A stretch of 5,843 nucleotides of DNA from Eubacteriales bacterium (GTDB taxonomy: Bacteria > Bacillota > Clostridia > Oscillospirales > CAG-382): positions 1-5,843 of the forward strand of contig JAQVQF010000143.1 in the NCBI GenBank assembly GCA_028701715.1. Direction: 5' to 3'. A model generated the notes under the pieces. It was not told the origin of the DNA. It worked only from the letters and a program-made list of their open reading frames with translations, and ran no database searches. The position numbers were made by a program, and so were the translations under genes. This document shows, in pieces, positions 5,019 to 5,843 of this stretch. The stretch's first letter is position 1; every line of letters starts with the position of its first letter.

Positions 5019-5843
5019 ATGAAAACACTTTATTTGGATTGCGGTATGGGCGCGGCCGGAGATATGCTGACAGCAGCTTTAATGGAGCTTCTGCCCGATC
5101 AAGAAGCCTTTCTTGCCGAGCTTAACGGTCTCGGAATTCCGGGTGTTAAAATAAGAAAAGAAGCATCCGTAAAATGCGGTATTTATGGAACACGCGTAAT
5201 CGTTACTGTTAACGGGGCGGAGGAAGAAGCGGAAAATCCGCATGACAATGAGCGCCATCACGACCACGAATATAACCTCAACGGTAACGGTAACGGTAAC
5301 CGTATCCATGATAATGAACATACACATGAACATGAACAAAGTCAGAATACCGTATATACACATCATCACAGAGGGATGCATGAAATTGAAAACATTATTA
5401 AGGATTTAAAGCTTTCGCCCAAGGTCAGAGCGGATATTACGGCGGTCTTTATGCTTATCGCCGAGGCGGTAAGTCACGTGCATGGAGTTCCCGTAACGGA
5501 TATCCATTTTCATGAAGTCGGTACAATGGACGCCATAACCGATATTACGGCCGTCTGCCTGCTTATGGATAAAATCGTTCCGCAGCAGGTTATCGTGTCG
5601 CCTGTTCATGTGGGCAGCGGTCATGTGCGCTGCGCTCACGGCATCCTTCCGGTCCCCGCGCCTGCCACGGCGTACCTCCTGCGTGATATACCTGTTTACG
5701 GCGGCAGAATCGAAGGCGAGCTCTGCACTCCCACCGGCGCCGCGCTGCTAAAGTATTTCGCCACCTCTTTCGGCGAAATGCCGGTTATAAAAACAGAGGC
5801 AATCGGTTATGGCATGGGTAAAAAGAATTTTGAAGCGGCCAAC
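5019..5843 (+). CDS. larC: Nickel insertion protein LarC (DUF111), N-terminal 275 residues, cut by window edge
   Basis: LarC inserts nickel into the pyridinium dithiocarboxylate nucleotide to make the nickel-pincer cofactor used by lactate racemase and related enzymes. It acts after LarB and LarE, in the cytoplasm, in a CTP-dependent reaction. The start is the ATG at 5019 with GGGAGG 9 nt upstream. Family motifs in order: LYLDCGMGAAGDML (4-17), a His-rich segment (75-121), IHFHEVGTMDAITDI (162-176), PVHVGSGHVRCAHGILPVP (195-213), ELCTPTGAALLKYF (234-247) and GYGMGKKNFE (263-272). The His-rich linker has 12 His between 75 and 121, interrupted by an NGNGNGN run from an AACGGT hexamer repeat (5280-5300). 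It probably binds or buffers nickel. Full LarC is about 400-430 residues, so the C-terminal part lies beyond the edge. In Lactobacillus plantarum the gene is two overlapping frames joined by programmed frameshifting near this region; here it cannot be judged. larB and larE are not in the window. Confidence 0.96.
   Translation, partial: MKTLYLDCGMGAAGDMLTAALMELLPDQEAFLAELNGLGIPGVKIRKEASVKCGIYGTRVIVTVNGAEEEAENPHDNERHHDHEYNLNGNGNGNRIHDNEHTHEHEQSQNTVYTHHHRGMHEIENIIKDLKLSPKVRADITAVFMLIAEAVSHVHGVPVTDIHFHEVGTMDAITDITAVCLLMDKIVPQQVIVSPVHVGSGHVRCAHGILPVPAPATAYLLRDIPVYGGRIEGELCTPTGAALLKYFATSFGEMPVIKTEAIGYGMGKKNFEAAN
5280..5300 (+). repeat. AACGGT hexamer tandem repeat inside larC
   Basis: Three and a half perfect copies of AACGGT encode alternating Asn-Gly (residues 88-94) in the middle of the His-rich linker. 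The repeat length is a multiple of three, so gain or loss of units would keep the frame and only change linker length. Confidence 0.85.

Noticed and set aside
5079..5639. Two minus-strand frames opposite larC, one Met/Val-rich, one His/Arg-rich
   Set aside because: Both are antisense artefacts of the repeat and His codons of larC.

Overview
The window looks like a piece of a chromosome from an anaerobic low-to-mid-GC Firmicute, probably class Clostridia. The clues are strong GGAGG-type ribosome binding sites, sigma-A promoters at or near the TTGACA/TATAAT consensus, ATGA stop/start overlaps, and the clostridial style of the LarC N-terminus (LDCGMGAAGDM). This assignment is an inference from style. 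No taxonomic marker gene is present.

Layout. (1) 1-361, minus: the 5' part of a membrane-anchored DUF218/YdcF-type protein, cut by the left edge just as its conserved domain begins. A perfect consensus promoter lies upstream (385-413). (2) 510-1214, plus: an unrecognised 234-residue soluble protein with weak protein-kinase-like motifs, transcribed divergently from gene 1. (3) 1334-4171, minus: a compact four-gene operon, in transcription order a TetR-family repressor, an ABC ATPase and two ABC-2-type permeases. Its only visible promoter has a perfect 9+3+9 inverted repeat between the -35 and -10 boxes, a textbook arrangement for an autoregulated drug- or toxin-responsive efflux operon. (4) about 4244-4778: a gene-free stretch with several inverted repeats and no convincing ORF. 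(5) 4779-5843, plus: a promoter, a roughly 205-nt untranslated leader with hairpins up to the ribosome binding site, and the first 275 codons of larC (nickel insertion during nickel-pincer nucleotide cofactor synthesis), cut by the right edge.

How the parts work together. The TetR protein should repress its own promoter and so the whole exporter. A ligand would release it, and the ATPase and two permeases would then assemble into an efflux pump whose substrate cannot be read from sequence. larC is transcribed away from this operon and appears independent of it. Its long structured leader is the best candidate here for uncharacterised regulation, possibly by nickel or the cofactor. Nothing in the window looks like a mobile element, CRISPR array, tRNA or rRNA.
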